Shown here piece after piece: positions 13,393-16,145 of a DNA stretch of 16,145 nt. The notes under the pieces are model-generated. The model did not search any database. It was not told the DNA's origin and saw only the letters and a program-made list of their open reading frames with translations. The stretch's first letter is position 1; every line of letters begins with the position of its first letter. A program made the position numbers and the translations under genes. This DNA is from an uncultured Ruminococcus sp. Lineage in GTDB: Bacteria > Bacillota > Clostridia > Oscillospirales > Acutalibacteraceae. Where the stretch lies: NCBI GenBank assembly GCA_902772795.1, contig CACYBZ010000382.1, positions 1-16,145 on the forward strand, written 5' to 3'.

Positions 13393-15075
13393 ATGAAAGG
13401 GTTATTGAAATTTATCACCTGCGGAAGTGTCGATGACGGAAAATCGACACTGATAGGACATATCCTTTATGATTCCAAGCTGTTGTATGCCGACCAGAAA
13501 GAAGCACTGGAACTGGACAGCAAGGCAGGAAGCCGAAACGGAAAAATTGACTATTCTTTGTTGCTGGACGGTCTTATGGCAGAAAGGGAGCAGGGAATAA
13601 CAATAGATGTAGCATATCGTTATTTCACTACGGAAAAGAGAAGTTTTATTGTTGCCGATACCCCAGGACATGAAGAATATACAAGAAATATGGCAGTAGG
13701 AGCGTCATTTGCGGATTTGGCGGTGATTCTGATAGACGCTTCGCAGGGCATTCTGGTACAGACGAAACGACACGCCAGAATAGGGAAAATGATGGGAATA
13801 CGTTATTTTGTGTTTGCCGTCAACAAAATCGACCTGACAGGTTACAGTGAAGAAGTGTTTCAGCGGATACAGCAACAGATTGACGACCTGAAAAAAGAAC
13901 TGTCACTGGAAAATATCAAGGTAATACCGTTGTCAGCGACAGAGGGAGATAATGTCACCTGCAAATCAGAGAAAACACCGTGGTATAAGGGCGAACCGTT
14001 ATTGACCTATCTGGAAAATGTTGTCATCACAGCAGAAGAAGATAACGGTTTTTATATGCCTGTACAGCGTGTATGCCGACCCGACCACACTTTCAGAGGG
14101 TTTCAGGGACAGATTGAATCGGGAAAAATTCATGTCGGCGATGAAATCACGACACTTCCCAGTCAGGAGAAAGCGAAAATAAAACAGTTGTTTGTCACAG
14201 ACAAACAGACAGAAAGTGCTTTCAGAGGGCAGGCGGTAACGGTAACGCTGGATAAAGAAGTGGATATTTCCAGAGGTTGTGTACTGGTAAAAGATACGGA
14301 TATTGCCATCTATAAAAAGCTGAGTGTGTCAGTTCTGTGGACGGACGATGAACCGTTGTTATTGGGAAAAGACTATATTGTCAAGCTGGGAACAAAGACA
14401 ATAGCAGGAGTGATTACGAAAATCAATTATGCAGTAGATATCAATACAGGGGAACATTTACAGGTGGACACCCTTGCCAAAAATGAAATTGCTCTTTGTG
14501 AACTGTCTTTGGCGGAGGCAATTCCTGCAGACTTGTTTGCACACCATCGCACACTGGGCGAGCTGATTATTATAGACCGTGTAACGAATATGACTTCCGC
14601 TTGCGGAGTGGTGGAGAATGTCAGTGAAAAAGAAAGTGACTTTACCAACCGAGCGTCTTTTGTACGGGGAACGCTGGAGGCAAGAGGGGACATCTTTGAA
14701 GAATTTTGTTACGATACGACAAATCTGAATGTATTGAAATACCGAACTGTCGACAGGACATATACTGTCGGCGATGAGATACCAATTCACGGAGAAAGCT
14801 ATCACTATCCTGAAAGTTTTGATATTATTGTCCTGAGAGATGATACAGCGATAAAAATACGTCACAGACAAGTAGCGGATATTCTGACAGTTTCGGAATA
14901 TCACACAGAAGGTTTTCCGTTGATAAACGGAAGGGGTTTTGCAATACGGATTTCTTCGGATAAAGAATTTACGGAATTTATCCGCCGTTACAGGACATCT
15001 GACGAAATGGAGAAAAAGGAATTGTTTGCCCGATATCTGCAATTTGAAACATATCGGAAAATCATTATCCGTTAA
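13393..15075 (+). CDS. cysN: Sulfate adenylyltransferase subunit 1 (CysN GTPase) with C-terminal extension lacking an APS-kinase P-loop
   Basis: CysN is the EF-Tu-like GTPase that drives APS synthesis by CysD. The start is ATG 13393, where MKGLLKFITCGSVDDGKST gives the usual N-terminus; a longer in-frame reading is only the cysD shadow. G1 is Gly11-Ser18, EQGITIDVAYRYF is the G2 region, DTPGHEEYTRN (Asp89-His93) is G3 and NKID (134-137) is G4. EF-Tu-like domains 2 and 3 end near IIIDRVTNMTSACGVVENV (~430). At 560 residues it is longer than E. coli CysN (475). The last ~125 residues are not APS kinase, because there is no GLSGAGKS-type P-loop; they include GRGFAIRI and a terminal ARYLQFETYRKII. 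I believe similar tails exist in other clostridial CysN proteins; their function is unknown to me. Confidence 0.93.
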   Translation: MKGLLKFITCGSVDDGKSTLIGHILYDSKLLYADQKEALELDSKAGSRNGKIDYSLLLDGLMAEREQGITIDVAYRYFTTEKRSFIVADTPGHEEYTRNMAVGASFADLAVILIDASQGILVQTKRHARIGKMMGIRYFVFAVNKIDLTGYSEEVFQRIQQQIDDLKKELSLENIKVIPLSATEGDNVTCKSEKTPWYKGEPLLTYLENVVITAEEDNGFYMPVQRVCRPDHTFRGFQGQIESGKIHVGDEITTLPSQEKAKIKQLFVTDKQTESAFRGQAVTVTLDKEVDISRGCVLVKDTDIAIYKKLSVSVLWTDDEPLLLGKDYIVKLGTKTIAGVITKINYAVDINTGEHLQVDTLAKNEIALCELSLAEAIPADLFAHHRTLGELIIIDRVTNMTSACGVVENVSEKESDFTNRASFVRGTLEARGDIFEEFCYDTTNLNVLKYRTVDRTYTVGDEIPIHGESYHYPESFDIIVLRDDTAIKIRHRQVADILTVSEYHTEGFPLINGRGFAIRISSDKEFTEFIRRYRTSDEMEKKELFARYLQFETYRKIIIR

Positions 15076-15098
15076 GTTTCGGAAAGGGGGAGAAATAT

Positions 15099-16016
15099 TT
15101 GACACTTCAGCAGATTTATTATGCGATTGTCGTTTCAGAAGTAGGGTCTATCAACAAATCGGCAGAACAGCTTTATATTACACAGCCGTCCCTGACGAGT
15201 TCCATAAAAGCACTGGAGAAAGAAATAGGCATTACCATATTTCTCCGCACGAGAAAGGGAATAACCGTAACCGCTGAGGGCATCGACTTTCTGCAATATG
15301 CAAGGCAGGTGTATCAGCAGTACGAAATACTTTGTCAGCGATATGCCGACAAAGCCAGTATCAAGCACAAATTCGGTGTATCGACCCAGCATTATTCTTT
15401 TGCAGTGCAGGCGTTTGTCGAAACAGTGAAACAGTTCGGTACGTTGAAATTTGAGTTTGCCCTGAGAGAAACAAAGACGATGGAAGTCATTACCGATGTC
15501 GGCACAATGAAAAGTGAGATAGGGATTATTTATCTGAGTGATTATAATCGGAAAGTCGTTACCAGAATGCTGAAAGAATATCATCTGAAATTCTTTGAGC
15601 TGATGGATTGCAGAGCCTATGTATACTTGTATAAACATCACCCGTTGGCGAAAGAAAAATCCATTCGTTTTTCACAGCTTGCCGACTATCCGTGTCTGTC
15701 CTTTGAACAGGGGGAGCAGAGTTCCATTTACTTTGCGGAAGAGATACTGAGTGATATGGAGTATCTGCGGACTATTAGGACGACCGACAGGGCGACCATG
15801 CTGAATCTGATGAAAGGGCTGGACGGTTATACTTTGTGTTCAGGAATTATCTGTGAAAATCTGAACGGTTCAGATTATGTCACCGTTCCTTTTGAAGAAG
15901 ATGAGTATACACACAATTCTGTCATGACAATCGGGTATATCATGAAAGACGGATTTACTCCCAATGAAATTGCACAGGTATATATCAGGCAGTTGGAACA
16001 ATACAAGACAACATAA
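15099..16016 (+). CDS. LysR-family transcriptional regulator
   Basis: A 305-residue LysR-type regulator. The N-terminal winged helix-turn-helix (~1-60) reads LQQIYYAIVVSEVGSINKSAEQLYITQPSLTSSIKALEKEIGITIFLRTRKGITVTAEG, shown here only as the family signature region. A linker helix and a periplasmic-binding-protein-like effector domain (~90-300) follow. The start is TTG at 15099, seven to eight bases after AAAGGGGGAG; no ATG is placed to start the HTH. It lies 23 bp after cysN in the same direction, so it is probably co-transcribed. LysR proteins such as CysB, CmbR and CysL control sulfur genes in other bacteria, and O-acetylserine or a related metabolite is a plausible effector. The target is likely the ATAG/CTAT cluster upstream of this operon; this is inference. 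Confidence 0.9.
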   Translation: MTLQQIYYAIVVSEVGSINKSAEQLYITQPSLTSSIKALEKEIGITIFLRTRKGITVTAEGIDFLQYARQVYQQYEILCQRYADKASIKHKFGVSTQHYSFAVQAFVETVKQFGTLKFEFALRETKTMEVITDVGTMKSEIGIIYLSDYNRKVVTRMLKEYHLKFFELMDCRAYVYLYKHHPLAKEKSIRFSQLADYPCLSFEQGEQSSIYFAEEILSDMEYLRTIRTTDRATMLNLMKGLDGYTLCSGIICENLNGSDYVTVPFEEDEYTHNSVMTIGYIMKDGFTPNEIAQVYIRQLEQYKTT

Positions 16017-16082
16017 GTTCGCTGAATAACTGTCAAATAATCCTGCGTTAATAACAAAACACCAGTTTCCAAGTTTTAATTT

Positions 16083-16106
16083 TTGCCACTGTATATAGTG
16101 GCATTA
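16083..16106 (+). terminator. Weak candidate terminator after the LysR gene
   Basis: TGCCACT (16084-16090) and AGTGGCA (16097-16103) form a perfect 7-bp stem with loop GTATAT, about 70 bases after the lysR stop. It is followed only by ATTAAATTT, a poor T-tract, so termination may be weak, or the palindrome may instead be a protein-binding site or part of a following gene's control region. The rest of 16017-16145 is A/T-rich with no gene that I can see. Confidence 0.35.
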
Positions 16107-16145
16107 AATTTGCTACTACCACAATATATAACGTAATTTTTCAAA

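Noticed and set aside
14458..15105. 215-codon open frame on the - strand opposite cysN
   Set aside because: Long, but fully antisense to the conserved cysN; no start signal or domain is seen.
16017..16145. A further gene or RNA after lysR
   Set aside because: Only 129 A/T-rich bases remain, with one small palindrome; no start, ribosome site or tRNA-like fold was found.

Overview
The window looks like part of a chromosome from a strictly anaerobic, low-to-moderate G+C Gram-positive bacterium. A Ruminococcus-like member of the Oscillospiraceae is the best guess. The reasons are strong AGGAGG-type ribosome binding sites, some TTG starts, tightly packed same-strand operons, Fe-S-rich oxygen-sensitive enzymes, and an intergenic block of stacked G/C-rich hairpins of a style I associate with Ruminococcus genomes. 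The genus is inferred, not demonstrated. All 17 genes are on the + strand and form two blocks.

Block 1 (left edge to about 6230) is a siroheme / early tetrapyrrole operon: hemA (5' end outside the window), a precorrin-2 dehydrogenase/ferrochelatase, hemC, a cobA-hemD fusion, hemB and hemL. Together they convert glutamyl-tRNA to uroporphyrinogen III and on to siroheme. No hemE-hemN genes for protoheme are present in the window. The block ends with a repeat element that supplies the last codons and stop of hemL, followed by a strong intrinsic terminator at 6188-6230.

Block 2 (promoter about 6294 to 16016) is a sulfate-to-homocysteine operon: an O-acetylhomoserine sulfhydrylase-like PLP enzyme, a one-chain siroheme sulfite reductase with a built-in two-cluster ferredoxin domain, a TusA-like protein, an atypical CIAC thioredoxin, a ThiS-like sulfur carrier ending Gly-Gly-Gly-Gln, a ThiF/MoeB-like E1 enzyme, a JAMM metallopeptidase, AprA and AprB (APS reductase), CysD and CysN (ATP sulfurylase), and a LysR regulator as the last gene. 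Sulfate would be activated to APS by CysDN, reduced to sulfite by AprBA (no APS kinase or CysH is seen), and reduced to sulfide by the siroheme enzyme. Sulfur could then be loaded on the carrier C-terminus as a thiocarboxylate and delivered to O-acetylhomoserine. Block 1 would supply the siroheme used by block 2.

The most interesting element is the carrier/E1/JAMM/sulfhydrylase set. It resembles the protein-thiocarboxylate homocysteine route described for Wolinella succinogenes (HcyS/HcyF/HcyD with MetY), but here it sits in a Gram-positive-type operon with AprBA, TusA and an unusual thioredoxin. The carrier's terminal glycines are capped by one glutamine, which the JAMM peptidase would have to remove. 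No RNA gene, CRISPR array, insertion sequence or phage gene was seen.
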